Positions 54,274-64,000 of a stretch of DNA of 64,000 nt are shown here, one piece after another. Origin of the DNA: Mycobacterium lepromatosis (lineage in GTDB: Bacteria; Actinomycetota; Actinomycetes; Mycobacteriales; Mycobacteriaceae). The position numbers were made by a program, and so were the translations under genes. The DNA lies in the NCBI RefSeq assembly GCF_000975265.2, contig NZ_CP083405.1:1240001-1304000 (forward strand). The letters run 5' to 3'. Each line of letters opens with the position of its first letter. Positions within the stretch are counted from its first letter, which is position 1. Below the pieces are notes generated by a model that saw only the letters and a program-made list of their open reading frames with translations, was not told the origin of the DNA and searched no databases.

Positions 54274-55380
54274 ATGACCAGCGGCTTCCTCGAGTTCACG
54301 GTGTCACGCTCGGCACATCCGGCGACCGATGCGGAACGTGAATCGATCCTGGCTGAGCCGGGCTTCGGAAAATATTACACCGACCACATGGTGTCGATCG
54401 ACTACATCGATGGCCGGGGTTGGCACGATGCACGGGTCATTCCCTACGGCCCGATTCAGCTGGATCCGTCGGCGAGCGTGTTGCACTACGCGCAGGAAGT
54501 TTTTGAGGGACTCAAGGCTTACCGCTGGGCGGATGGGTCGATCGTGTCTTTTCGCCCTGATGTTCACGCGGCCAGGTTGCGTTCGTCGGCGCGGAGAATT
54601 GCGATTCCCGAACTGCCCGACGAGCTGTTCATTGACTCCCTGTGTCAGCTCATCGCTGTCGACAACGCTTGGGTGCATCGGGTCGGCGGCGAAGAGGCGC
54701 TTTATCTGCGGCCCTTCATCTTCGCGACCGAGCCGGGACTGGGGGTACGGCCAGCCAAGCAGTATCGGTACCTGTTGATCGCCTCGCCGGTCGAGGCGTA
54801 TTTCAAAGGCGGCGGCAACTCTTTTACGGTCTGGGTGTCGATGGATTACGTGCGAGCTAGCCTGGGCGGCACCGGTACGGCCAAATTCGGCGGCAACTAC
54901 GCAGCGTCACTGCTGGCTCAGGCCGAAGCCGCCGCCAACGGATGCGACCAGGTGGTGTGGCTAGACGCCGTCGAGCGCCGCTTCGTCGAGGAAATGGGCG
55001 GGATGAACATCTTCTTTGTGCTCGGCAGTGGCGGGTCGGCACGCCTGGTCACCCCGGAGCTGTCTGGCTCACTGCTGCCCGGGGTTACGCGCGCGTCATT
55101 GCTGCAGTTGGCTATTGATGCCGGATTCAGTGTCGAAGAACGTAAGATCGACATCGACGAGTGGCAAAAGAAAGCTGCTGCCGGCGAGATCACCGAGGTG
55201 TTTGCCTGCGGCACCGCCGCCTTCATTATCCCGGTCTCGCGGGTGAAGTATGGTGATGTCGAGTTTACCATCGCCGGCGGCGCACCGGGTGAGGTGACTA
55301 TGGCGCTGCGCGACACGCTAACCGGAATCCAGCGTGGTACTTTTGCCGACACCCACGGCTGGATGGCCCGGCTGGGATAG
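54274..55380 (+). CDS. ilvE: Branched-chain amino acid aminotransferase
   Basis: 368-aa class IV PLP aminotransferase for the last step of leucine, isoleucine and valine synthesis. In mycobacteria the family also works on the methionine-salvage keto acid, which is notable because mtn relics lie in this window. PLP Lys204 is in [42 protein letters not shown] and [14 protein letters not shown] are family motifs. ATG 54274 ([13 protein letters not shown]) fits. The frame is intact. Confidence 0.95.
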   Translation: MTSGFLEFTVSRSAHPATDAERESILAEPGFGKYYTDHMVSIDYIDGRGWHDARVIPYGPIQLDPSASVLHYAQEVFEGLKAYRWADGSIVSFRPDVHAARLRSSARRIAIPELPDELFIDSLCQLIAVDNAWVHRVGGEEALYLRPFIFATEPGLGVRPAKQYRYLLIASPVEAYFKGGGNSFTVWVSMDYVRASLGGTGTAKFGGNYAASLLAQAEAAANGCDQVVWLDAVERRFVEEMGGMNIFFVLGSGGSARLVTPELSGSLLPGVTRASLLQLAIDAGFSVEERKIDIDEWQKKAAAGEITEVFACGTAAFIIPVSRVKYGDVEFTIAGGAPGEVTMALRDTLTGIQRGTFADTHGWMARLG

Positions 55381-55399
55381 CGGGTTCGGTGCCGGCTAA

Positions 55400-56127
55400 A
55401 ACCTGACCAAGACGGTGAGCAGCTTAGCGCTTACTGTCGTGGCGCGTTCGATCGTGGCGCCCAGTATGTCACCGCTGATGCTGCCGAACTGGCGCACACA
55501 GTGCGGCAACTAGGGCCGCTCCGCGGCACGCCGCCACCAGCGTCGTGATGGGCCTCTGCCATGGTCGTGGGTCTGCCGGCAGCGAAATGACCGGCAGCAC
55601 CCGGGGCCGGCTGGGTACCAGCGAACCGGACACCCAGAGCGCTCCCGTCGTAGCTGGTACCGACTGGTGACACGCGAACACTGCGGAGACCCGGCCAGTA
55701 AACACAGCCAGGACTATAGCCGCCGCGTTTAGCATTGAGAACGTCAGCCCCTGCACCGTTATTGCCAATACGACAACCGCTACTCAGAATGGCCCGGTCG
55801 ACCCGTCGCGCATTACCATAATTTCACGCTGCAGCGGCTCGTAATCAGTCCAGCCCGTAAGCCGTATCGGCAACGGCGTCGATGTGCAAGCCGCGGGTCG
55901 CGATCAGCAGTGTCGCTACTGCGAGCAGTCCGGATAACGCGCTGGAAAGACCGAAAACAAATGCGCCACCCATAAGAGACGGCCGCGGCCAACGCACCCA
56001 ACTCGGGGCCGACCACCAGCAAGGCAGTCATTAAGGCAGTCATTGCACCGCGACCCATCGGGCTATTCGTGGCCCTGGGGAGGGGAATCGCCGTTGCAAA
56101 TGCGAAAGCTGTAGCGAGGGAGTGTTA
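55400..56127 (-). pseudogene. cobS: Cobalamin (5'-phosphate) synthase relic
   Basis: Minus-strand pieces match Cob[21 protein letters not shown] near 56050-56120, [20 protein letters not shown] with LGALAAAVS near 55980-56055, [11 protein letters not shown] near 55870, GLTFSMLNAAAIVLAVFTGR near 55695-55765 and SLPADPRPWQRPITTLVAA near 55530-55590. Frameshifts and stops in the middle and end. It contains a 12-bp tandem duplication (AAGGCAGTCATT twice at 56021-56044 on the plus strand), repeating MTAL. CobS joins cobinamide-GDP to alpha-ribazole in the final steps of B12 assembly. It begins right at the end of intact cobT, as in M. tuberculosis. Confidence 0.9.
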
Positions 56128-57183
56128 TCACGACGGTGGCGAGGTTGACGGACCGGCCACACCAGCCTCTGCGAAGGTCATCATTGACGACAACGCGGCC
56201 ACCGCGGCGCGCAGCACCGTTAACGCTGCCGTAGCACCGGTTCCTTCGCCCAGCCGCATCCGCAGGTCCAGAATCGGGTCCAAGTCCAAAGCTGCCAAAG
56301 CCAGGGCATGACCCGGTTCGGTTGACCGGTGGCCGGCCTGCCACCACTGCCAGGCGCCCGGTGCCAGGCGCTCGGCGACCAGTGCGGCCGCCGTCACCAC
56401 CATGCTGTCGAGTAGCAACGGGGTACGTCGTACCGCTGCTTGCGCACAGAAGCCTGCCATCGCGGCCAGGTCGGCGCCGCCGCAGCAGCGCAGTAACCCG
56501 ACCGGGTCGGGCAACACCAGCCGTATCCGACACAGGGCATCGCGCACCGCAGCCGTTTTGCGTGCCCAACTGACGTCATCGATCCCGGTTCCGAAGCCCA
56601 CTACGGCGACTGGTTCGGCGTTCGTCAAAGCCGCCACCAAAACCGCCGCTGCGGTGGTGTTTCCAATTCCGACGTCACCAGCGATCAGCAGGTCAGCGCC
56701 GCGGTCGACTTCCTCATCGGCAATGCGTTGACCGGCTATGATCGCGCGGGCAGTCTCTTCCTCTGTTAACGCGTCCTGGATCGCGATATCGCCACTGCCG
56801 CGTCGCACTTTATGGATGCCGATCTGCTGCGACAATGGGTCCGCGTCGACAGCCAAATCCACGACTCTTATCGTCGCGTCGGCGATACTCGCTAGTGCGT
56901 TGATTGCTGCCCCGCCGCGGTCGATGTTGGCTACCATCTGAGCGGTTACCTGCGGTGGGTACGCCGACACCCCGGACCGGGCGACACCGTGGTCACCGGC
57001 GAACACTACGATCCGAGCACGCTGGAACTGGCGTGGCGGACACCGACCTTGGCACGCCGCCACCCAGACCGACAAATCTTTGAGACGACCCAACGCGCCG
57101 TGTTGCTTGGTTAGGCTGTCTTGGTGAGCGCGGGCAGCTGCTGCGGCGCGGCCGTCGGGCGGCGACACTGGCGCGAACTCCAT
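56128..57183 (-). CDS. cobT: Nicotinate-nucleotide-dimethylbenzimidazole phosphoribosyltransferase
   Basis: 351-aa CobT that makes alpha-ribazole phosphate, the lower ligand precursor of cobalamin. Landmarks: [80 protein letters not shown] and [17 protein letters not shown] with the catalytic Glu in GEGTGA. ATG 57183 (MEFAPVSPP) fits. It is fully open although its partner gene cobS immediately downstream is a relic. It may act in a pathway with cobS-independent use, or be on the way to decay. DUF3043 gene upstream on the same strand. Confidence 0.94.
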   Translation of the reverse strand: MEFAPVSPPDGRAAAAARAHQDSLTKQHGALGRLKDLSVWVAACQGRCPPRQFQRARIVVFAGDHGVARSGVSAYPPQVTAQMVANIDRGGAAINALASIADATIRVVDLAVDADPLSQQIGIHKVRRGSGDIAIQDALTEEETARAIIAGQRIADEEVDRGADLLIAGDVGIGNTTAAAVLVAALTNAEPVAVVGFGTGIDDVSWARKTAAVRDALCRIRLVLPDPVGLLRCCGGADLAAMAGFCAQAAVRRTPLLLDSMVVTAAALVAERLAPGAWQWWQAGHRSTEPGHALALAALDLDPILDLRMRLGEGTGATAALTVLRAAVAALSSMMTFAEAGVAGPSTSPPS

Positions 57184-57273
57184 CAGGTTCTCGGCGCCTT
57201 GATCGATCCCGGCTGTCCGGCTTCCACTCGGGTCAACCCGATCGCCGTGCCGAGGACGGCTTTCAGGCGCGGT

Positions 57274-57972
57274 TTAACCAACACTGCTGCCGTGCTCGAC
57301 TTGGGGCCGAGGTGCGCGTAGCCGGCGCATTTGGGATGCCCGACCGGCGGCGTAAAGGCCTAATTTCCACCAGCTTTCGGTGTTGGATGGAAACTTCGCA
57401 TCGACCAGCTTGTTGATTTTGCGGCCCAAGATGATTCCATCGATAGCCATCACGGCCATCAGCACCAGCATCGCCGGAGACATGTACAGCTGCAGCTGCG
57501 GAACCCCGAACATGATGAATAGCAGAACTAGCGCTGACGGCGTGAACAGGCCGAGCGCGTTGCGCCGAGCATCCACGACGTCTCGGACATAGCGGCGTAC
57601 CGGGCCCTGATCACGCTGCGGCAGATATGCCTCTTCGCCGGCCATCATGCGCTCCCGGCGGTCAGTAATCCGGGCCCGACTGGCGGCTCGCTCGGCCTTA
57701 CGTTCCGCACGGTGGCACTTGGGGTGAGCCAGCGACTTGCGCCGAGTTCGCGCCTCGGAGGCAGTCATCGGCGCCGGCGTAATTGGCCCTTTTTTCGTGT
57801 GGCGTCGGTCGGCATCGTCACGCTTGCGAGTGGGTCGGCCCTTGGGAGCGGTCGTACTGTACCCGCGAGATGGCGTGTCCGGCGAACTAGCTTCTGAACC
57901 TACATTGTCGTCCGATGCCGTCGGTGCCTCGGTGCCCTGTTCGTAGCTCTTCTTACGGCCCAGAAGCTTCAC
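57274..57972 (-). CDS. Conserved membrane protein, DUF3043 family (Rv2206-like)
   Basis: 232 aa from GTG 57972 (VKLLGRKKSYEQG). The N-terminal half (about 1-125) is very basic and probably disordered, with KGRPTRKRDDADRRHTKKGP and AERKAERAASRARITDRRER. A following EAYLPQRDQGPVRRYVRDVV, DARRNALGLFTPSALVLLFI begins two hydrophobic segments (about 140-185: ALVLLFIMFGVPQLQLYM and AMLVLMAVMAIDGIILG). The family is conserved in actinobacteria without assigned function. Located upstream of cobT on the same strand with a 90-bp gap. The frame is intact. Confidence 0.85.
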   Translation of the reverse strand: MKLLGRKKSYEQGTEAPTASDDNVGSEASSPDTPSRGYSTTAPKGRPTRKRDDADRRHTKKGPITPAPMTASEARTRRKSLAHPKCHRAERKAERAASRARITDRRERMMAGEEAYLPQRDQGPVRRYVRDVVDARRNALGLFTPSALVLLFIMFGVPQLQLYMSPAMLVLMAVMAIDGIILGRKINKLVDAKFPSNTESWWKLGLYAAGRASQMRRLRAPRPQVEHGSSVG

Positions 57973-58154
57973 AATCGCCAGGTTACTTCGCCGGCAGGTA
58001 AGGGTCCACTGGCATGTGCCTGTATTGTGCGTGCGTCTGTGTCACTGGGTTTCATATCTGTGTGTGGTGAACGACTACCCTGTGATTAACGGGCTCGATG
58101 GTCTCGCATTCTGATACCTATGACCATGCGCCAGGTCTGAATCCAGCTTCCTGC

Positions 58155-59213
58155 GGTGCGCGTGCTGGTGGCCCTGAATTCTATGGTGGCAGCCTGCTCG
58201 CGGTGCAAGCCGCCTATAGCCAGAATATCCCGACCGGCTGGACCCGGTCACGTCCGGGCGATCGGTTCCTCGTCGCCATTAAATAAATAATTATTCTACG
58301 GCGTCCCCGGTTTTGCCGAGGTGCTGGCCAGTCGTTGGGGGAGCTGCGGGGTTGCAGGTTTTTGGGCTGCTGGACGCTCGGTGGATGTTTGATGCCGGTT
58401 CGGTCATCGGGCCTGTACCTGAAGTGTGGTCTGACTCCGCTTGGCGGTCCGTCCACATCGGAGGCTGCGTTGTCGGCGTACAGCAGAGGGTAAGACAGCT
58501 CATCGCCGAGGCGCTGCGAGCCGGGGATTACATGGAAATATTGCTGTGGTTTTGGATGGTACGGCGTGCAGCGATGGCGGGCAAAGAAGGATTGCTGAGC
58601 TCGGCTGCCAGCTGCTCGACGTCGAACTGATCTCCGTTTCAGACTTCGAATATCCGCTGCTAGGACCGTGGGGTGCGTTCGGGGTGTTTGGGTCGTAGAA
58701 GGGCGCGGACACGACTACCGTCGCACAAGCTTGAAGGCCGCCTCGAGACGTGGGCGATCGAAATAGGAAGGTGCGGCCGAACGCGATGTTAGTGCCGAGC
58801 CGAGTGCAGGCGCTGGTGATGGTATCGGCACCGGGTTGCTTGTGCTGGGTGGTCGGTGCGATTCTAGTGCGGCAATCATCGCCGAACACGCCTACCTGGG
58901 CGACTATCTTGCCGCGGACGAGCTAAATTGTCACTGGTGAGGGTTGGTTCGACGAACAGTCCCTGCACGGAACGGTAGTTTGTTTGATCGCCGACGCAAC
59001 CAATTTGCTGGGAATTCCGGTAATAGTGGTTGAGCAGATGTGCCTGGACAAGTCTGCATCGTGATTAGCCAGTATTATGACTCTTTGGTTGATTGTTGAA
59101 CACGCTATTTAGGTGCGGCTAGCGCAAGCTGACTCGGCCAACCAGATTACGGGTTTAGCGTTTCTTGTCACGGAGCGACTCGAGAATAGCGGTATTGCAA
59201 GGTACCGTTAAGG
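58155..59213 (+). pseudogene. Glycerate kinase relic (Rv2205c-like)
   Basis: Pieces match glycerate kinase: VRVLVALNS near 58157, GGSLLAVQAAYSQ and GWTRSRPGDRFLVA near 58175-58280, LDARWMFDAGSVI near 58370, [12 protein letters not shown] near 58490, [20 protein letters not shown] and [18 protein letters not shown] near 58585-58690, [19 protein letters not shown] near 58870, [20 protein letters not shown] near 58930-58995, [15 protein letters not shown] near 59010-59055 and LVTERLENSGIARYR ending at 59213. Many frame breaks. The intact enzyme phosphorylates glycerate. It ends 48 bp before the HesB/IscA gene. Confidence 0.88.
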
Positions 59214-59261
59214 CGATGGGTTGGCGAACCCGCCTGAATAATCACGCACGTAGGAGAAGAA

Positions 59262-59618
59262 ATGACGGTGCAGAACGAGTCAAGCGCCAAGACCCACGGA
59301 GTGGTTCTGACCGATGTCGCTGCCACTAAGGCGAAGTCGCTGTTGGATCAAGAGGGACGTGACGACCTGGCGTTGCGTATCGCAGTTCAGCCGGGTGGGT
59401 GCGCAGGGCTGCGCTACAACCTTTTCTTCGACGACCGGACCCTGGATGGCGATCTCACTGCGGAGTTTGGTGGTGTGACCTTGACAGTGGATCGGATGAG
59501 TGCGCCCTACGTGGAAGGCGCGCTGATTGATTTCGTGGATACCATCGAAAAGCAGGGCTTCACCATCGACAATCCTAACGCCAGTGGCTCCTGCGCTTGC
59601 GGGGATTCGTTCAACTGA
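59262..59618 (+). CDS. HesB/IscA-family iron-sulfur cluster carrier protein (Rv2204c-like)
   Basis: 118-aa A-type iron-sulfur carrier (ErpA/IscA-like) that delivers clusters to target apoproteins. The three conserved cysteines are Cys47 in QPGGCAGLRYNLFF and Cys111/Cys113 in SGSCACGDSF at the C-terminus. The start ATG 59262 (MTVQNESSAK) has GGAGAAG upstream. The family is conserved and the frame intact. Lipoyl synthase in this window is an iron-sulfur enzyme of the kind such carriers serve, but a direct link is inferred. Confidence 0.94.
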   Translation: MTVQNESSAKTHGVVLTDVAATKAKSLLDQEGRDDLALRIAVQPGGCAGLRYNLFFDDRTLDGDLTAEFGGVTLTVDRMSAPYVEGALIDFVDTIEKQGFTIDNPNASGSCACGDSFN

Positions 59619-59651
59619 CGAAACCCCAGGGGTCGGCTAGGTCGTAGCCGA

Positions 59652-60293
59652 CTAGTGCGAGCCCGCGGTGCGCAGCATGTATGAGCACACCAGGACTTGG
59701 TTGCGCTGGTAAAGCAACTGTGCGATGCCTTGTAGTTGCCCGCGACTCGGACCTCCTGTGGCAGGCGATGCCCGCATGGTGAATAGCACTTGGGCCTGGT
59801 ACTGTGACCAGTACACGATTTGGTCGATCGAGGTTAGCTCGACCTGGGAGAACTGCTTGCGGAACGCGTCGCTGCTCAGTTGTGCCAGCGCTTGGTCGGG
59901 CCCCTGGTCGCGGACGGCATCGTACAGACCGCACAGCGAGTTGCGGGCTATGATGTTGACGTTGCGCTGTTCGAGGGCTTTCAGATACTCTTGAATCGCC
60001 GTTTTAGCCGTTGCCTCGGAGAATGTGTCTCCGATTTTAGATCCGTTAGTGCGAACCCCGTAAATGATTACCGCAGTCATCGCGGCGACCAGCGCGGTAG
60101 CCACCAGCACGCTGATGATCAGTCGCTTCGACCGTTGCCTCGGGTATGACAACGGCGGTGGCAGCATCCTGGGATAGGCGGGTGTTGCGTCGTCTACTTG
60201 GATGGAGGACTGGGTGGTTGCGAAGGCGGCGTTTGCATAAGGTGACGGTTTGTCGGTGCCGACAGTAGGATTCGGCGTATGCGGACCGGCCAT
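59652..60293 (-). CDS. Conserved single-span membrane protein (Rv2203-like)
   Basis: 213 aa from ATG 60293 (MAGPHTPNPTV) with AGGAGAA about 8 nt upstream; the frame is open to 60431 but lacks a better start. A Pro-rich cytoplasmic tail (about 1-50) is followed by one transmembrane helix near 57-80 (LIISVLVATALVAAMTAVII). The extracytoplasmic domain contains TAIQEYLKALEQRNV, NSLCGLYDAV and LVCSYMLRTAG, with two cysteines likely to pair. The fold looks NTF2-like, similar to Mce-associated and lipoprotein-type mycobacterial proteins, but this is only a resemblance. No function is established. It is convergent with the HesB/IscA gene and divergent from adoK. Confidence 0.75.
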   Translation of the reverse strand: MAGPHTPNPTVGTDKPSPYANAAFATTQSSIQVDDATPAYPRMLPPPLSYPRQRSKRLIISVLVATALVAAMTAVIIYGVRTNGSKIGDTFSEATAKTAIQEYLKALEQRNVNIIARNSLCGLYDAVRDQGPDQALAQLSSDAFRKQFSQVELTSIDQIVYWSQYQAQVLFTMRASPATGGPSRGQLQGIAQLLYQRNQVLVCSYMLRTAGSH

Positions 60294-60478
60294 CGTGGTT
60301 CTCCTGCGGTGGTGGATGGGGCGACGAGCAGTTGCCGCTCCACATTGGCGTTTGGGGCAACCAGACGAGCTCTCTAGGCAGGCTAGCGCAACACCTGCCC
60401 GCAGTCGCGGATGCATCGAGGCGATCCGCAACGTTTGTACCTGCGGGTAGGTGAAACGACTTGATGAACGAAGGGTGA

Positions 60479-61459
<981 letters not shown>

Positions 61460-61468
61460 CATACCAGC

Positions 61469-61497
61469 CCGACCAGATGAGCTATTATAGTGGTCGG
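61469..61497. terminator. Hairpin after adoK
   Basis: CCGACCA at 61469-61475 pairs with TGGTCGG at 61491-61497 around a 15-nt loop, 10 bp after the adoK stop. No T-run follows, so it is only a possible mycobacterial-type terminator. Confidence 0.35.
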
Positions 61498-61563
61498 AAC
61501 TAGTTTAGGGTGCCGGGAACTCGCTATCCGCAGGTCCAGCTGCTCGGTGTTGTCGCCTTGAAT

Positions 61564-61581
61564 TATTAATATATATTAATA
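61564..61581. repeat. AT-only palindrome between adoK and asnB
   Basis: An 18-bp perfect palindrome (TATTAATAT then ATATTAATA) sits in a 25-nt stretch without G or C (61561-61585) within the gap between two convergent genes. It is unusual for a GC-rich genome. No TATA promoter use is implied. Possibly a bidirectional end signal or an expandable AT repeat. Confidence 0.6.
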
Positions 61582-61643
61582 TATTGCCTTCATCGCATGG
61601 CTGTATCCGTGCATCCGGCTTAACGGTGGCCGGGTTAGTTAAT

Positions 61644-63626
61644 TTACAGCTGCACCGGATACCGTGGCTCGTTGATTTGTGGCACCACGCTGTGTTCAAT
61701 GAAGATGGCATGCCACAGCATAAAAATTAGCACTGTCCACAGCCGGCGACTGTGATCTCTGGTGCCACCTCGGTGCTCGTCAAGCATTTGATGCACGGCG
61801 GCTAGGTTGACTAGATGTTCGGTCTGCGACGAGTCCACCATCGTGTACGCCCACTCCAGCAGTTCGCCGGCGCGCAGCCAATGCCGAATCGGGACCGGGA
61901 ACCCGAGCTTGGGTCGGTACAACACGTGTGCTGGGACGATGGGTTCCAGTGCGCGCCGCAGCGCGTATTTCGTGGTGGCGTGGGTGACCTTAGCCTGCAT
62001 GGGTAACCGGGACGCCACGGCGAACACTTCGGGATCAAGGAACGGTACCCGCAGCTCCAGTGAGTTGGCCATTGTCATCTTGTCGGCCTTGACCAAGATA
62101 TCGCCGCGCAGCCAGGTGAACAGGTCGATGTACTGCATGCGGGCTACCGGGTCCCAGCCGTCGGATTCGGCGTACAACGCTGCCGTGACGTCGGTGTGGG
62201 TCCAGCCCGTGTGGAACCTGGGTAGCACAGCCTGCAACTGTGCGTCCGAAAAATTGCGGGCATTGCCGTAGTAGCGCTCCTCAAGCGTGAGTGATCCGCG
62301 GTGTAGCAGGTTCTTGCCGCGCATGCCTTCGGGCAGAGATTTGGACAACTTGCCCATCAAGCGTCGCAGTGGCCCGGGTAGGTAGTCGAAGGGCTTCAAC
62401 GACAGCGGCTCCCGGTAGATTGCGTAGCCGCCGAACAGCTCGTCGGCGCCCTCGCCGGACAACACCACCTTGACGTGCTTGCGGGCTTCGCGGGCGACGA
62501 AGAACAGCGGAACCAGGGCCGGGTCAGCAATCGGTTCGTCGAGATACCAGACGATTTCCGGCAGGGCGGTGACGAACTCGCTGGGGGTAACCACCTTGGC
62601 GATGTGGCGTGCACCGATTGCCTCAGCCGAGGCAGCCGCCACGTCGATCTCGGAGAATCCCTCATGCTCGAAGCCGGTGGTAAATGTAATCAGCCGTGGA
62701 TTGTGCCGGATCGCCAGAGCTGCGATGGCCGTGGAGTCGATACCACCGGACAGAAACGCACCGACGGTGACGTCGGCGCGCATGTGCTTGATCACCGAGT
62801 CCGTAAGCACGGCGGTGATTTCGTCGTAGCGGGTCTGTTCGGTGCCGCTGGTGATCGGTGCGGCGGCAAACCGCGGCACGAAGTAGCGGGTAATCGCCGG
62901 ATCGAGCTGGTCGGGACGGATCCGTGCATAACAGCCCGATTCGAGTCGGTGCACCCCGCGATGCAGCGTCTCGGGCTCGGGCACGTACTGCAGGACTGTG
63001 TAGTGTTGTAGTGCGCGGGCGTCAATCTGCGTGTCGAATCTGATCACTTCGGCCAGGTCAAGCAGGCACTTCTTTTCGCTGGCCACCGCGGTGCCGCCGG
63101 TGCCGGTTGCCATGAACAGCGGCTTGATCCCGAAGGGGTCGCGGGCACAGAACAATTCGTGTGTGACGGTGTCCCACAGCGCGAAGGCGAACATGCCGCG
63201 CAGCCGCGTTAATATCTCGATGCCCCAGTAGTGGAAGCCGGCGACGATAGATTCACCGTCTCCGTCGGTGGCGAAAGCAGCGCCGTGCCGGATGACCAGC
63301 TCGTCGCGCAGCTCTAGGTAGTTGTAGATCTCGCCATTAAATGCTAGGACATATCGATCGGGTGTCTCCGGCGGCCCCCACCTTAGCGGCTGATGCGAAT
63401 GCGCAATGTCGATGATGGACAACCGGTTAAACCCAAACGCAACTCCTCCCGAGAACCCATCGACGTCCAGGTCGGACCAGGTGTTTGGCTCGTCAGGCCC
63501 GCGGTGACGCATTAAATGCACCGCGTGGGCCATGGCATGATAGGCCTGAAGAACGTTGTTGGTCCCACCAGAGCGGGGGTCATCAGCGCAGGACGCGGCC
63601 ACTACAAACGCCAGCAATCCACACAC
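61644..63626 (-). CDS. asnB: Glutamine-hydrolysing asparagine synthetase
   Basis: 660-aa asparagine synthetase. Cys2 right after the start (GTG 63626, VCGLLAFVV) is the class II glutamine amidotransferase nucleophile, which fixes the start; the longer frame to 63737 would bury it. The N-terminal domain has MRHRGPDEP, FNRLSIIDIAHSHQPLRWG and FNGEIYNY. The C-terminal domain has FLSGGIDSTAIAALA (the SGGIDS PPi loop), VLSGEGADELFGGY and the DKMTMANSLELRVPFLDPE motif. It amidates aspartate. Divergent from ctaC across 188 bp; convergent with adoK. The frame is intact. Confidence 0.94.
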   Translation of the reverse strand: MCGLLAFVVAASCADDPRSGGTNNVLQAYHAMAHAVHLMRHRGPDEPNTWSDLDVDGFSGGVAFGFNRLSIIDIAHSHQPLRWGPPETPDRYVLAFNGEIYNYLELRDELVIRHGAAFATDGDGESIVAGFHYWGIEILTRLRGMFAFALWDTVTHELFCARDPFGIKPLFMATGTGGTAVASEKKCLLDLAEVIRFDTQIDARALQHYTVLQYVPEPETLHRGVHRLESGCYARIRPDQLDPAITRYFVPRFAAAPITSGTEQTRYDEITAVLTDSVIKHMRADVTVGAFLSGGIDSTAIAALAIRHNPRLITFTTGFEHEGFSEIDVAAASAEAIGARHIAKVVTPSEFVTALPEIVWYLDEPIADPALVPLFFVAREARKHVKVVLSGEGADELFGGYAIYREPLSLKPFDYLPGPLRRLMGKLSKSLPEGMRGKNLLHRGSLTLEERYYGNARNFSDAQLQAVLPRFHTGWTHTDVTAALYAESDGWDPVARMQYIDLFTWLRGDILVKADKMTMANSLELRVPFLDPEVFAVASRLPMQAKVTHATTKYALRRALEPIVPAHVLYRPKLGFPVPIRHWLRAGELLEWAYTMVDSSQTEHLVNLAAVHQMLDEHRGGTRDHSRRLWTVLIFMLWHAIFIEHSVVPQINEPRYPVQL

Positions 63627-63814
63627 AGCGCTCCAGTATGCCTCATTCGGCAATGTTCGTGGGCCCGACCATCGCCGTTGGGGCCCGCATCGTCGCCTAG
63701 GTGAGTGCCGTGGTCTACGCTGCGTAGTATTCGACATCCGAGTTAGCCGAAGATCCCGCCTTTAAGCGGGTTAGCTCCGAATCGGCTCAGCTTGTGATAC
63801 AGGAGGCGCCAAAA

Positions 63815-64000
63815 GTGACAGCTTGCAAGCCAGTCCGTTCGCAACGTGTGGGTCGGGGTATCTCTCGCCGTTTTCAGCCGCTGGCGCTGGCCGTGACACT
63901 GGGTGTGCTAGTGGTCACCTTGAGCGGATGCAGCTGGTCGGACGCGTTGGCCATGGGTTGGCCGGAAGGCATCACCCCGGAAGCCCACCTCAACCGACAG
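63815..64000 (+). CDS. ctaC: Cytochrome c oxidase subunit II, N-terminal part (runs off the window)
   Basis: GTG 63815 follows a perfect AGGAGG at 63801-63806 with 8-nt spacing. The first 62 codons read [20 protein letters not shown], then a hydrophobic [19 protein letters not shown] with a lipobox (LSGC) and [13 protein letters not shown], the start of the mature subunit II of the aa3 oxidase (compare SGCSW...[12 protein letters not shown] in M. tuberculosis). CtaC carries the CuA centre in the later part, outside the window. The rest lies beyond 64000. Divergent from asnB. Confidence 0.93.
   Translation, partial: MTACKPVRSQRVGRGISRRFQPLALAVTLGVLVVTLSGCSWSDALAMGWPEGITPEAHLNRQ

Overview
This window comes from Mycobacterium leprae. 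Three nearly identical copies of the leprosy-specific repeat RLEP are present, the 35-kDa antigen (major membrane protein I) gene is intact, and GC-rich mycobacterial genes sit among many relics full of stops and frameshifts. Gene order follows blocks of the M. tuberculosis H37Rv map (compared from memory). The blocks join at the RLEP copies.

Layout. 1-906: the tail of a cation-channel relic cut off by RLEP copy 1. 958-3406: intact zinc-response pair zur/smtB, then glyS. 3407-10545: decayed accessory DNA with an IS3-family transposase, a PPE gene, an internally deleted phospholipase C and a TPM-domain membrane protein (Rv2345-like). 10698-15138: dgt, a Cu/Zn superoxide dismutase relic, dnaG, a small membrane protein and tRNA-Asn. 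15190-21321: relics of malic enzyme (mez), of a four-gene methionine-salvage cluster (mtnA-mtnB-mtnD-mtnC), and of cysE and cysK1. 21360-25825: an intact island with a thioester-domain-like protein, an encapsulin and its overlapping cysteine desulfurase. 25930-29720: relics of lppP, narK, an acyl-CoA oxidase, an ABC exporter and a MarR regulator. 30052-32945: an intact ECF-type transporter. RLEP copy 2 (inverted) follows. 33987-35850: ltp1-like thiolase and sirR relics. 36175-41536: intact ribF, rpsO, gpsI and pepR, then a nitronate monooxygenase relic and RLEP copy 3. 43824-64000: a mostly intact core block: DUF4191 protein, lipA, lipB, epimerase, dlaT/sucB, ephD, pepB, gcvT, ilvE, cobT, DUF3043 protein, HesB/IscA protein, Mce-associated-like protein, adoK, asnB and the start of ctaC. 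Within it cobS and a glycerate kinase gene are dead.

The intact genes form recognisable units. lipB and lipA make lipoate, which the adjacent two-lipoyl-domain acyltransferase uses. smtB and zur form a zinc-sensing operon. The encapsulin and desulfurase are translationally coupled and match the family 2A desulfurase nanocompartment. The most notable observations are this compartment surviving inside a decayed sulfur-metabolism region, the fossil methionine-salvage operon, a thioester-domain protein whose expected cysteine reads as serine, and RLEP copies at each block junction.
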